Origin: Croceicoccus gelatinilyticus | GTDB taxonomy: Bacteria; Pseudomonadota; Alphaproteobacteria; Sphingomonadales; Sphingomonadaceae | DNA: 64,000 nucleotides | Direction of reading: 5' to 3' | Assembly: GCF_018398395.1 (NCBI RefSeq) | Contig: NZ_JAHCBF010000005.1 | Coordinates: forward strand, 293,480 to 357,479 | In this document: positions 45,901 through 55,192 of the stretch, piece after piece | Layout: each line of letters starts with the position of its first letter | How positions within the stretch are numbered: the first letter of the stretch is position 1 | Translations under genes and position numbers: made by a program | Notes under the pieces: model-generated | What the model was told of the DNA's origin: nothing | The model's input: only the letters and a program-made list of their open reading frames with translations | Databases searched by the model: none

Positions 45901-47673
45901 ATGATGGCTCGCCCTGTGGCAAACTCGGCGTTGATGTTGTGCACGCTCATGGCCTTGGCCGCTTGTGGTGGCGGAGATTCCGCCGGATCCACGAACGAGC
46001 CCGTGCAGATCGGCGCTACGCCGACCCCGTCCCCGACGCCGACGCCTTCGCCCACCCCGACACCGCCTGCCAGCACCGCCCCCGCCCAGACGGCGACGGG
46101 CCAGATGGTTCTGGGTGTCCAGACGCACTTCAGCCAGGGTTGGGGGCTCGATTCACTCGACAAGTCGGATGACATCGGCACGCGTCTTCTAAGGGACGAA
46201 ATGCCGTGGTCCTTTGGAGAAGAAACCAAGGGCGCCATCGCCTTTACCGATGCGACCGCACAGAAACTCGACAGTACCTGCGATCGCGGTTTCCAACTGA
46301 TCCTGACCCAGATTCCCACGCACGACGCGTATGACGGGGGATCGTTCGCCTACACTCCCGAAGCGCAGAGTGCGTTTGCGAAGTACGTGAAAGCGGTCGC
46401 CGACCGTTGGGGCGATTGCATCGTCGCTTTCGAGATCGGCAACGAGATCAACGGCGGCAATCAGCTTTCATTCCCGTCCGGTTACGACCCGGACGAAACC
46501 GTAGTCGCCTTGATGAAGGCGGTCCACGATGCGGTGAAACCATCACACCCCGGTATCGCGCTCCTTGGCGGGTCGACCAACATGATCGGCACAGGGTTCC
46601 AGAAAAACCTTTTCGATGCCGGAATGCTGAAATACGTCGATGGCGTTGCGGTTCATCCCTATTCGCGGCACGCAGATGGCCTGCCGCTCGAACTGGCGAA
46701 GCTGCGCAGCACTATCGAAAGCTACGGCAGCGACGCCGAAATCTGGGCGACCGAATTCGGTCATGACACACCCGACTTCGCAGAAGCGGCAGCACAGACG
46801 CTGAAGTCGGTCACTCTCATGTCCGCAGCCGATGTCGACGTCGCGGTCTGGTACGCCCTGCTGGAAGAACAGTGGTATCCCAACTTCGGCCTATACAGTG
46901 GCGGGACCAAGCGTCCGATAGCCCATACGATCGACTTTGCGCAACGCTCTCTCCTCACGCGCGGGCGCGCAGAACAGGTCGACGTCGGCGACGACATGGT
47001 CTTTGCATACCGGTTCGGCACGGACGCAACCGTCGTCTGGGGCGCGCCGCAGACGCTTTCCGTCTCCGGCGCGACCGCGGTCTACGACTACAAGGGACAG
47101 GCGCTGTCCAGCAGCACCAGCGTAGAGATTTCGCCCCGTCCGGTCGTGATCATGGGCGATATCGCGATCCGCACGGGATCAAGCGGAATGGTTGCGGATA
47201 CGGTGATGCAATACGGCCGGGATGCGTGGCAGTATTTCGCGCGCAATGCGGACGGCGCTTACGATGAACTGGGATACCGGTCGCGCTGGTACGACAGCCT
47301 GTTCATGAGCGATTGGGACGGAACCCTTGCACTGAAAGCAACCGGGGGTGTTCCGGCCCGTACCGGGGCCGATCCGATGCGCGTCGTTTGGCGCTATACC
47401 GCGCCCAAGGCGATGCAGGTCACGGCGATGAGCTGCTTTGCAAAGTCGTCCAATGGTGATGGCATCGACGTGTCAATTTCACGCAACGGCAGTGTCAGCA
47501 CATCCGAAATCGTGTCCAGCGGTGAGAGAACCCTGCGCACCGATCTTTCCTTGAGCGAAGGCGACCGCGTCGAATTCATCGTCGGCCCCAACCAGACTTA
47601 TGGCGGCGATGACTTCAGCTTCCGCGGGCGCATCTACCTGCAAGGACAAGCCGGCTCCGTCGCCTGCCCTTGA
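45901..47673 (+). CDS. Secreted glycoside hydrolase lipoprotein (clan GH-A, GH39/PslG-like)
   Basis: 590 residues. Lipobox LMALAAC with Cys22, then a Thr/Pro-rich linker (~40-56), then a TIM-barrel glycosidase domain. Glu182 in FEIGNEING is the likely acid/base and Glu285 in IWATEFGHD the likely nucleophile, in the order and spacing of clan GH-A. A C-terminal beta-sandwich-like region follows (WRYTAPKAMQVTAMSCFAK onward). PslG-type glycosidases are coded in exopolysaccharide operons and trim the polymer, a fitting role here. The first ATG at 45901 is followed by another at 45904. Confidence 0.88.
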   Translation: MMARPVANSALMLCTLMALAACGGGDSAGSTNEPVQIGATPTPSPTPTPSPTPTPPASTAPAQTATGQMVLGVQTHFSQGWGLDSLDKSDDIGTRLLRDEMPWSFGEETKGAIAFTDATAQKLDSTCDRGFQLILTQIPTHDAYDGGSFAYTPEAQSAFAKYVKAVADRWGDCIVAFEIGNEINGGNQLSFPSGYDPDETVVALMKAVHDAVKPSHPGIALLGGSTNMIGTGFQKNLFDAGMLKYVDGVAVHPYSRHADGLPLELAKLRSTIESYGSDAEIWATEFGHDTPDFAEAAAQTLKSVTLMSAADVDVAVWYALLEEQWYPNFGLYSGGTKRPIAHTIDFAQRSLLTRGRAEQVDVGDDMVFAYRFGTDATVVWGAPQTLSVSGATAVYDYKGQALSSSTSVEISPRPVVIMGDIAIRTGSSGMVADTVMQYGRDAWQYFARNADGAYDELGYRSRWYDSLFMSDWDGTLALKATGGVPARTGADPMRVVWRYTAPKAMQVTAMSCFAKSSNGDGIDVSISRNGSVSTSEIVSSGERTLRTDLSLSEGDRVEFIVGPNQTYGGDDFSFRGRIYLQGQAGSVACP

Positions 47674-47769
47674 TCAGCGCGGCAAACGGGCCGCGTGCCT
47701 TGGCCTCGGTGATACAATATAGACTGCCACCGGTGCCGACCCCGGAGTGACAGTTCGATTCGCCGTTTA

Positions 47770-48702
47770 GTGATCTTCCTCGTCATCGGTCTCAGCGCAG
47801 CCCTTGCCGCCGCATCGATTGCGGAAGCGTTCTGGCCGGTTCTGGAAATCGTGAACGTCTTCGCGCCGTGGTGGGGCGGTGCCGCCATCCTCTCGCTTGG
47901 CCTGATCGCCATCCGTTCTCACGGAATTGTGCGCGCGATCAGCTTCGCCTTGGCCCTTGTCGTCGCTGTGCGCCTGATCGTCCTCTTGGCGCCCCTGGTC
48001 GAGCAAGCCAAGTCGGCCAGCCGGCAGCAACCGGACTTGCGCGTGATTTCCCTCAACATGTGGAAGGACAACGAAGACAGGGCCTTCGTCACGAGCTGGC
48101 TGAACGAACAGGATGCCGATGTGGTGATCCTGATGGAGGCACCGATCGGATCGGAAGCTTTCGATAACGCGCTGCGCAATCAGTATCCGTATCAATATGC
48201 CTGCACGCGAAGCGGGCGATGCTCGACCCGCATCCTTTCGAAGTGGCCTGCCCTCGCCGTTCATCACCATGCCGATCAGGACCCGGAAAACAGGCGCGGT
48301 CTTTCCGCCCTATCGGCCCGGCTTTCCGTAGCGGGGAGACCGGTCACCATCGTTGCAGCCCACATGGACCGGCCCTGGCCGCTTGAGCAACGCGGCGAAC
48401 GCCTGGATCTGATGGCGGAAGCCTTACGCGTGGCGAAGCCGCCCATCCTGTTTACCGGCGACTTCAATTCCGCCCCATGGACCGTTGGCCAGTCACGAAT
48501 GACCTCCGCAGCCCAGCTCAGGCTTGTCACCGGATCGCGGGGAACATGGCCTGCATGGTCGCCAATCGCGCTGCTCCCGCTTGATCAGGCCTATGTTTCG
48601 CCGTGCATTGGCGCGAACTCGGTCGAGCTTGGGCCGAATGTCGGGTCCGATCACTTCCCGCTTGTCATGGCGTTCGATCGAAAAGACTGCGACGCCGACT
48701 AA
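47770..48702 (+). CDS. Membrane-anchored endonuclease/exonuclease/phosphatase (EEP) family protein
   Basis: 310 residues. Three hydrophobic segments (~1-75) precede the EEP domain: LRVISLNMWKDNE (metal-binding Asn), ILMEAP (Glu), VAAHMDRP (His), FTGDFNSAPW (Asp/Asn) and VGSDHFPLVM (Asp-His). EEP enzymes cut phosphodiester or phosphomonoester bonds. The active site would face the side opposite to the N-terminal tail. GTG start with a poor ribosome site. Role in a polymer locus is unclear; it could act on a lipid-linked phosphate. Confidence 0.85.
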   Translation: MIFLVIGLSAALAAASIAEAFWPVLEIVNVFAPWWGGAAILSLGLIAIRSHGIVRAISFALALVVAVRLIVLLAPLVEQAKSASRQQPDLRVISLNMWKDNEDRAFVTSWLNEQDADVVILMEAPIGSEAFDNALRNQYPYQYACTRSGRCSTRILSKWPALAVHHHADQDPENRRGLSALSARLSVAGRPVTIVAAHMDRPWPLEQRGERLDLMAEALRVAKPPILFTGDFNSAPWTVGQSRMTSAAQLRLVTGSRGTWPAWSPIALLPLDQAYVSPCIGANSVELGPNVGSDHFPLVMAFDRKDCDAD

Positions 48703-48831
48703 TCCCTTTTGCTGATCGCCTAGTACCAAAGATCGCGTTTCTTCGCAGAATGCTCACTAAACAGCGTGACCATGCGTTTGGTAGGTTATTTTCCATAGTT
48801 GTCGGTAACCCGACGTTGCGGAAACGAAGCC

Positions 48832-50460
48832 ATGTCGAAACGTGTCATCATGATCGGACTGGACGGATTCACCGTTGAAATTGCCGATCGCCTGATCGCC
48901 GAAGGTCGCATGCCCAACCTTGCCAAGCTGCGGGCCGAAAGCGCGCGATGGAAAGTGACTGACGAGCCTTACCGCAACGCCAATCTTGCCTATGAACAAA
49001 TTTCCTCCGGCATGAGCCCGGAGACTTCGGGCCGCTTTTCATCGGTGGAATTCGATCCCGCGACTTATTCCGTTAAACAGGCAGGCGCCGATAATCCGCC
49101 GTTCACGTCCGGTTTGAACGGCAAGACCGTGGTTTTCGATTCCCCGTTCTTCAACTTGTCCAAGGCCGCCAACACCGAAGGCATGGTCGGCTGGGGCGCG
49201 CACGGGCACGGAATGCCCGATGGATTGCACGCAAGGCCTGCGTCCCTGGCGCAAGAAATAACGGACAAGTTCGGCGAATACGCCGCCAAGGATTACATCT
49301 ACGGCTTCTGGTGGCCTGACCCCGAGCTTATGCGCAAGGCTGGCGTGGCCCTGCGCAAGGGTGTCGACCAGCGCACCGACATCATGCGCTGGTTGATCGG
49401 CGAACGGATTACCGATTGGGATCTTGCGATCACCGTCGTATCCGATGCCCATTCGGCCACCGAACCGATGTGGCACGGCGTGGACCCGACCCATCCGCTG
49501 CACAGTCATCCAAGCGCGCCCGTTGCGAAACAGTGCCTCGAGGAAATCTACGACGCCATCGACCGCCATATCGGGGCCATGCGCGAAGTCGCCCCCGATG
49601 CAACGATCGTTTGCTTTTCCGTGCATGGTATGGGCGCCAACGGGTCCGACGTTCCGGCCATGCTGCTGCTGCCGGAAGTCATGTACCGCTACGAAACCGG
49701 CAAGAAACTTTTCGATGCCCCGGCCGAATGGAAAGATGCCGAAAACGGCATTCCGATCGTACCACCCGGCGTTCCGTGGGACCGTGCGATCCTCAACGCG
49801 ATGCGCGGCGGCAAGATCATGCGCGCAGTGGACAAGCTTGAGAGAGGGTACCTGCGTGCCAAACATCGCCTGACCCATTCGGATTCGGCCGATGCAGGCT
49901 CTGATGAACCGATCCGCTTTCCGCTCAAGATGTCGGCGACGCGGTATTCCAGGTCGTGGAAGACGACCCGGGCCTTTGGATATCCGTCGTTCCATGACGG
50001 CAGGATCAGGGTGAACCTCAAAGGGCGCGAGGCACACGGCGTTGTCGAACTGGAAGATTACGCGGCGCTTCTCGACGAATACGAAATAATGCTGCGCGCC
50101 TTGTTCGATCCGCGAACCGGCAAGCCGGTGATTGGCAAAATCACCAAGCCCGTTCTGGACGATCCCCTGAACTGCCCCGGCAACCAGTCGGACATCGTCG
50201 CCGAATTCGAAGGCGTTCCCGTAGCCCTTGGCCACCCGGTTCTCGGCAGCGTGGGCCCTGCCCCCTACCGCCGGACCGGCGCGCACACGGGCGGTGCCGG
50301 CGCGCTCTATATCCATCAGGGTGATGTCGTGGTGGGAGACTACGGCACGCAAAGCGCGTTCGATATCGTCGCGACTGTCGGGAAGATGCTGGACCCGGCC
50401 TTCGTCGCCCCGTCGGGCGAACCTTTCCCGGTTCCGCTGATCTCTTCAAAAGCCGCCTGA
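48832..50460 (+). CDS. Alkaline-phosphatase-superfamily protein (paralog A)
   Basis: 542 residues. Starts with IMIGLDGFT, as type I phosphodiesterase/nucleotide pyrophosphatase proteins do, with Asp11 a likely metal ligand. Further motifs: YEQISSG (nucleophile region), AHSATEPMWHG, HGMGAN (residues 265-270) and RRTGAHTGG. The residue before the His of HGMGAN is Val264, where AlkP enzymes usually have Asp. No signal peptide, so it is cytoplasmic or exported otherwise. It is a full-length paralog of the protein at 53567. GGAAACGAAG precedes the ATG. Confidence 0.87.
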   Translation: MSKRVIMIGLDGFTVEIADRLIAEGRMPNLAKLRAESARWKVTDEPYRNANLAYEQISSGMSPETSGRFSSVEFDPATYSVKQAGADNPPFTSGLNGKTVVFDSPFFNLSKAANTEGMVGWGAHGHGMPDGLHARPASLAQEITDKFGEYAAKDYIYGFWWPDPELMRKAGVALRKGVDQRTDIMRWLIGERITDWDLAITVVSDAHSATEPMWHGVDPTHPLHSHPSAPVAKQCLEEIYDAIDRHIGAMREVAPDATIVCFSVHGMGANGSDVPAMLLLPEVMYRYETGKKLFDAPAEWKDAENGIPIVPPGVPWDRAILNAMRGGKIMRAVDKLERGYLRAKHRLTHSDSADAGSDEPIRFPLKMSATRYSRSWKTTRAFGYPSFHDGRIRVNLKGREAHGVVELEDYAALLDEYEIMLRALFDPRTGKPVIGKITKPVLDDPLNCPGNQSDIVAEFEGVPVALGHPVLGSVGPAPYRRTGAHTGGAGALYIHQGDVVVGDYGTQSAFDIVATVGKMLDPAFVAPSGEPFPVPLISSKAA

Positions 50461-50486
50461 AGATAATGTAGCGACGGATGCGGCTG

Positions 50487-51239
50487 TCACGCAGGTTCGA
50501 AGGACCACGACAGCCCCATCCGCGCCGCGTAATTGGTCAGCGCATAGATGAAGATCGCCAGGCCCACGAGCTCGAGCGTCTCTTCAATGGTCGTCGAGAT
50601 CATGAAGGGTAGCGACCCGAACCCGTAGGTCCCCTTCATCATGCCCGACACCATTTCCACGCCGACCGCCCCGCCAACATAGACGATGCCAGCCGCGACC
50701 ATCAGGGCCGCGGAACGCCTGTTCATCGCCATGAGAAACCGCAGGTAGGCCAGCCCCAGCAGCGGCAGGAACACGAAGGCAAGGACCACCCACGAATTCG
50801 TCAGGATGCTTCCGGGCACGATGCCGAGATGGCCGGAAATGAACTCCATCGTCTTTTCGTGAAGCTGGATGAATTCATCCATCGACATCGCGAGGAATAC
50901 GAGCGCCAGGAAAATCCAATGGCGATGCCACCCCATGCGCAGTTGGCGATGAGCGATACCGATCAGCGCCAGAAGCAGGGAACAGCAAGCCAGCAGCGCA
51001 ACGCTGAAATATGTCGGGAAATTGGTTTCACTGTTGAGGTCGATCAGCGCAATCGCGCCAAGGCCTTTCGAAAAGCCCATGCCGAACCGCAACACCATGC
51101 CCGCGACGCTTAGCGCGACTAGCACGGCTATGACTGCCATCAACCATAGGAAGATGGTCTTGGGACTGGCGCGAAAAACAATCGTTCGCTGATGGTCGAC
51201 CATGTCAGGTAAAGACGGGGCCGGATTGGACCTCGTCAC
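50487..51239 (-). CDS. Six-span hypothetical membrane protein with DE...HE motif
   Basis: 250 residues from GTG at 51239, which overlaps the stop of the upstream GT4 gene (GTGA); a shorter ATG start is at 51203. About six hydrophobic spans. Between spans 3 and 4 lie the conserved-looking acidic/His residues AMSMDEFIQLHEK, and in the last span TIEETLELVG, a pattern I have seen in uncharacterised membrane proteins near polysaccharide genes. No enzyme class can be named; buried DE/HE and EE residues suggest metal or proton chemistry (inference). Confidence 0.75.
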   Translation of the reverse strand: MTRSNPAPSLPDMVDHQRTIVFRASPKTIFLWLMAVIAVLVALSVAGMVLRFGMGFSKGLGAIALIDLNSETNFPTYFSVALLACCSLLLALIGIAHRQLRMGWHRHWIFLALVFLAMSMDEFIQLHEKTMEFISGHLGIVPGSILTNSWVVLAFVFLPLLGLAYLRFLMAMNRRSAALMVAAGIVYVGGAVGVEMVSGMMKGTYGFGSLPFMISTTIEETLELVGLAIFIYALTNYAARMGLSWSFEPA

Positions 51240-52429
51240 CGGGCATATTCGTTCATCGTGGCGAGTAGCGAGCGCGCCGCCCCGTCCCACGTGAAGCGCG
51301 CGACCTGCTCATCGCCCTTGGTCACGAGTTTCCGGCGCAAGGCGGGGTTCCGCTCCAGCTCGCAGATCGCCTCGGCCCATTCTTCCGGGGCATGCGCATC
51401 GGCATAGAGCGCGGCCTCGCCGCACACTTCGGGCAAGGCCCCGCACGGCGCAACGACCGCAGGGCATCGGGCGCCCATCGCCTCCAGCGGGGGCAGACCG
51501 AAACCTTCGGTTGTCGAGGGGCAGGCAAAGCAAAGCGCGTTTTCATAAATCGCGCGCAGCTCCTCGTCAGAGACCTTGCCCGCAAAGATCACGTTCGGCC
51601 CCGGCGCGGCCCCTATCGCTTCGAAATCAGCAGCTGTCGCCGCACCGAACAAGACCAGTTTCTTGTCCGCCATGTCCGGCCGGGCAAAGCAGTCGATCAG
51701 GACCCTGATGTTCTTGTGCGACTGCGTATTGGCAAGCGCGGCGACGTAATGTCCGCTGTCCAGTCCCAGTTTCGCAATGATCCGGTCATCCGCCTGAGCA
51801 GTCGCGAAATGGTCCACACCATTCGGGATGACCGTGACCCGGCTGCGACTGGCAAGTCCGAAGCGTGACAATTGCTGCCGCGAATACTGCGAGATGGTCA
51901 GTATGCGCTGATGGCGACGCCCCGTGAAAAACTGATGGAACCGGTACCAAAGGCGGAACGGCAGCGAGTAGCTTTTCGGCGTCAGGCGGACCTGCGCATC
52001 GTGAAACATGGTGACGGCATCGCGCGAGGTAACCGGCCCGACATTGCAAAGGCTGAGGATAGTGCTGCCCCCGCCCACTGACGGCAGGGTCAGCTGCTCC
52101 CAAGGAATTCCCCGGAACGGCCCGACCACGCGATAGGGCACGCCCAGCTTTTTCGCCCGATCCTCTGCGTCATACGGAATGACAAGATCGAGACGCAGCT
52201 TGCCCTTCCACGCCGGATCTGTCCGCAGCAGATGGTTGCAGTGCCGGATCAATTCCGCCGCGACACGGTGCACACCCGTGCTGGGCGCGCTTAGAAACTT
52301 GCCGTTTATCAGGACGGAACGGCAGCTACGCTCGTACGCGAGCGGGCGCGGAGCGATCCAGCGACGTAACAGATCGGCGACGCCATGCGGCGCAAAGGTG
52401 CTTGGCGGATTGTCAGGAACGGTTGCCAT
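51236..52429 (-). CDS. Glycosyltransferase family 4
   Basis: 397 residues, GT-B fold. VLINGKFLSAPSTGVHRVAAEL near the N-terminus, YVAALANTQSHKNI and the donor-site E-x7-E in STTEGFGLPPLEAMGARCP. No membrane span. Part of a minus-strand set GT2-GT4-membrane protein; its stop overlaps the start of the membrane protein. Likely adds one sugar of the repeat unit. Confidence 0.92.
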   Translation of the reverse strand: MATVPDNPPSTFAPHGVADLLRRWIAPRPLAYERSCRSVLINGKFLSAPSTGVHRVAAELIRHCNHLLRTDPAWKGKLRLDLVIPYDAEDRAKKLGVPYRVVGPFRGIPWEQLTLPSVGGGSTILSLCNVGPVTSRDAVTMFHDAQVRLTPKSYSLPFRLWYRFHQFFTGRRHQRILTISQYSRQQLSRFGLASRSRVTVIPNGVDHFATAQADDRIIAKLGLDSGHYVAALANTQSHKNIRVLIDCFARPDMADKKLVLFGAATAADFEAIGAAPGPNVIFAGKVSDEELRAIYENALCFACPSTTEGFGLPPLEAMGARCPAVVAPCGALPEVCGEAALYADAHAPEEWAEAICELERNPALRRKLVTKGDEQVARFTWDGAARSLLATMNEYAR

Positions 52430-52468
52430 CGGCCAGCCCCCAGCTTGCTAAATCGACAGCGCTCTGCA

Positions 52469-53335
52469 TCACAGTTCGGTGATCCTGCGCGGATGCAGGC
52501 GACGCAGCAGCAAGTCCCGAAATGCGACCATGTTGCCGCGAAGCCTTCCGCGGCGGTCGATCTTGTTCGGCGGGGGAACGCTCTTAACAATATTGGCGAG
52601 CAGGTTCTTGAACAGAAGGCCCCAGCCGTGGTTGCGGCCTATCGTGCCCTTGCTGCGCAAGTAGAAGATATTCGCCACTTGCGAGTAGCCCAGCCGCAAA
52701 CCCGAAGTCCTGCCCGCGGGGCTGCCCAAGTGGATGCCGGTCAAAGCGCGGGAGCGGACAAGCTTGCCATTGCGCCCGACCCTTGTGGTGAAGTCGATGT
52801 CCTCCTGCCAGCCGTAAAGGGGCAGGTTCTCGTCAAACCGCAAGCCTTCTGCGGCGGCGGAGCGGAACACCATGTTGCAGCCGTAAAGCGCCTGCGCCGG
52901 CTTGCTGCGAAGTCTGGCACGTTCCCCCAGTGTGTCGAGCCGCCACACGGCGTCTTCGAAATCGATCGCGCCCGTCTTGGCTCCGTCATCGACCAGATGA
53001 CCGGTCAATCCGACCACATCGGGTTCGCTTTCAAAAATGTGTTCGACGTTGGCGAGATAGTCCGGGGCAGCGACGAAATCGTCATCAAAGAACACGATGA
53101 CATCCGTTTTGCCATCGAGCTGTTCAAGAGCGGCGTTCCGCTGGCTGCAGGCACCTTTGGGGGCAAGCAAGACCAAGGGATCCCCCGGCATTCCGGCAAC
53201 GCCTTCGACATCGCTTTCATCGTGGCCGACAATCACGATACCATCAGCCTTGCGCGTCTGATCGTTAAGGCGTTCGATGTTCTTGCGTAGAACCGGTGCA
53301 CGGCCAGTTGTGGCGATAGCAACGTGGATGCGCAT
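52469..53335 (-). CDS. Glycosyltransferase family 2
   Basis: 288 residues, GT-A fold. N-terminal VAIATTGRAPVLRKNIERL, donor-binding DDD in VIVFFDDDFVAAPD and the acceptor-side WQEDIDFTTR with Asp/Glu as base. C-terminal residues 240-288 are basic. Inverting GT2 enzymes add sugars from nucleotide donors. First gene of the minus-strand group; divergent from paralog B of the AlkP-type proteins, with a 231-base promoter gap. Confidence 0.92.
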   Translation of the reverse strand: MRIHVAIATTGRAPVLRKNIERLNDQTRKADGIVIVGHDESDVEGVAGMPGDPLVLLAPKGACSQRNAALEQLDGKTDVIVFFDDDFVAAPDYLANVEHIFESEPDVVGLTGHLVDDGAKTGAIDFEDAVWRLDTLGERARLRSKPAQALYGCNMVFRSAAAEGLRFDENLPLYGWQEDIDFTTRVGRNGKLVRSRALTGIHLGSPAGRTSGLRLGYSQVANIFYLRSKGTIGRNHGWGLLFKNLLANIVKSVPPPNKIDRRGRLRGNMVAFRDLLLRRLHPRRITEL

Positions 53336-53566
53336 TGAAACGGCCTCTTAAGTCTTGATTAGAGACCAATAAATACGGTTTTCGGCACCTCTGGCGAAGC
53401 GCCCATGCGGGGGTCATCCGTAGTGGTTAGGTAACGAATGCCCTCATCCCGCGATAACCCCAAATGGCAGCAAATGCCCCACGACGGACAATTTCGCCGC
53501 CTCGTCTGATCGGTATCCTCGGGCGAATAGAAATCTCGTCAAAGATCATCAACGGGGCAGCGGAGC

Positions 53567-55192
53567 ATGAAATCCAGAACGGTTATGGTGGGCCTCGATG
53601 GCTTCACGATAGACTTTGCAGAACGCCTGATGGACGAAGGGCGCATGCCGAACCTGGCCAAACTGCGCGAGGAAAGCGCACGCTGGCTGGTCGACGACAG
53701 CCAGTTCCGCAATGCGAACCTGACTTACGAGCAGATATCCTCCGGCCTGCGCCCCGATGAATCGAAGCGCTGGTCCGCCGTCGAGTTCGACCGGGAAAGC
53801 TATGCCGCCGTGCAGGCCGGCGCTGCCAATCCTCCCTTTACGGCACCGCTCGATGCCAAGACCGTCGTCTTCGATGCCCCCTATTTCGACATCGCGCGCG
53901 ATACAAACGCGCGCGGCGTCGTCGGCTGGGGCGCGCATGATCCGGGGCTTGGCGAAGGCTTGCAGTCCCGCCCGGCATCGCTTGCCGACGAAGTCGTGTC
54001 GCGGTTCGGTGACTATGCGGCGAAGGATTACATCTACGGATTCCTCTGGCCCGATGCGGACCTGACGCTAAAGGCCGGCAGGTTGCTGCGCGACGGCGTG
54101 GATCAGCGGACCCGCATTGTCCGCTGGCTGTTCGGAGAGCGGATTACCGACTGGGATCTCGCCATCAGCGTGGTTGCAGCGGCCCATTCGGCGACGGAAC
54201 CGATGTGGCATGGCATCGACGAAAGCCACCCGCTCAATTCCCATCCCAGTGCGGCCGTTGCGCGGCAGTGCCTTGAGGAAATCTACGAGGCGATCGACCG
54301 CCATATCGGTGCGATCCGCGAAATCGCGCCGGACGCGACCATCGTATGCTTCACGATGCACGGCATGGGGGCGAACAATTCGGATGTACCGGCCATGCTG
54401 TTGCTGCCCGAAATGATGTACCGGCTCGAAACCGGAAAGACCTTGTTCGAGCCTCAGCCCGAGTGGAAAGCGGCGGCTGATGGCGTTCCGATCATTCCGC
54501 CCGGTGTCCCTTGGGACAGGGCAATTCTGGGGTCGATGCGTGGCGGGCAGGTCATGCGCATTCGTGATCGCATCCAGCGCGACGTTCAAAAGCTGCGCCG
54601 CAAGCTGACGGGGACTTCATCCAGCAGGGCAGCCGAAAAGCGGGATTATCAATTCCCGCTGAAGATGGCGGCAACCCGCTATGCCAAGGCCTGGCCCAAG
54701 ATGCGGGCCTTTGGGTTCCCGACGTTCCATGACGGGCGCATCCGGATCAATCTGAAGGGCCGTGAGAAGCATGGCATCGTTTCGCCGGCCGAATACGAAG
54801 CGGTCGTGTCCGAATACGTCGCCATGCTGAAAACCCTGAAGGACCCCCGCACGGGCGAGGCTGCGATCGGCACGATCTATACGCCCGTTCTTTCCGATCC
54901 GCTTTCGGCAAGCGACAATCAGGCCGATATCGTTGCCTCGTTCAACGGCACGCCTCTTGCGCTGGAGCATCCGGGTATCGGCACCGTCGGCCCCGCGCCG
55001 TTCAGGCGGACAGGGGCTCATACCGGCGGTCTTGGCGCGCTGTTCATCTCGGGCGAGAGCATCGCGCGCGGCGATTACGGCGAGTGCAGCGGGTACGACA
55101 TCGTACCTACCGTGTGCGAGCTGGCCGGAAGCAAGATCCCGCTGAACAGGGCAAATTCGATTGTCCTGCCTTACCTGTCGCAGGCCGCATGA
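53567..55192 (+). CDS. Alkaline-phosphatase-superfamily protein (paralog B)
   Basis: 541 residues. Closely similar to paralog A over the entire length, sharing GLDGFT, RMPNLAKLR, YEQISSG, AAKDYIYGF, GERITDWDLAI, AHSATEPMWHG, HGMGAN, PPGVPWDRAIL and RRTGAHTGG. The same position before the His of HGMGAN is non-acidic (Met264). Overlaps the next gene (GT25) by 4 bases, so these two are an operon. The duplicate is separated from paralog A by three minus-strand genes. Confidence 0.87.
   Translation: MKSRTVMVGLDGFTIDFAERLMDEGRMPNLAKLREESARWLVDDSQFRNANLTYEQISSGLRPDESKRWSAVEFDRESYAAVQAGAANPPFTAPLDAKTVVFDAPYFDIARDTNARGVVGWGAHDPGLGEGLQSRPASLADEVVSRFGDYAAKDYIYGFLWPDADLTLKAGRLLRDGVDQRTRIVRWLFGERITDWDLAISVVAAAHSATEPMWHGIDESHPLNSHPSAAVARQCLEEIYEAIDRHIGAIREIAPDATIVCFTMHGMGANNSDVPAMLLLPEMMYRLETGKTLFEPQPEWKAAADGVPIIPPGVPWDRAILGSMRGGQVMRIRDRIQRDVQKLRRKLTGTSSSRAAEKRDYQFPLKMAATRYAKAWPKMRAFGFPTFHDGRIRINLKGREKHGIVSPAEYEAVVSEYVAMLKTLKDPRTGEAAIGTIYTPVLSDPLSASDNQADIVASFNGTPLALEHPGIGTVGPAPFRRTGAHTGGLGALFISGESIARGDYGECSGYDIVPTVCELAGSKIPLNRANSIVLPYLSQAA

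Noticed and set aside
46018..46075. Repetitive CCGACGCC-type stretch
   Set aside because: It encodes the Thr/Pro linker of the glycosidase lipoprotein; not a CRISPR or satellite repeat.
47678..47695. CGCGGC-N6-GCCGCG hairpin after the glycosidase gene
   Set aside because: Short and without a T-tract; not enough to call a terminator.
49039..50352. 437-codon open frame on the minus strand
   Set aside because: Antisense to AlkP paralog A; the same shadow frame is partly open in paralog B, which follows from codon bias, not coding.
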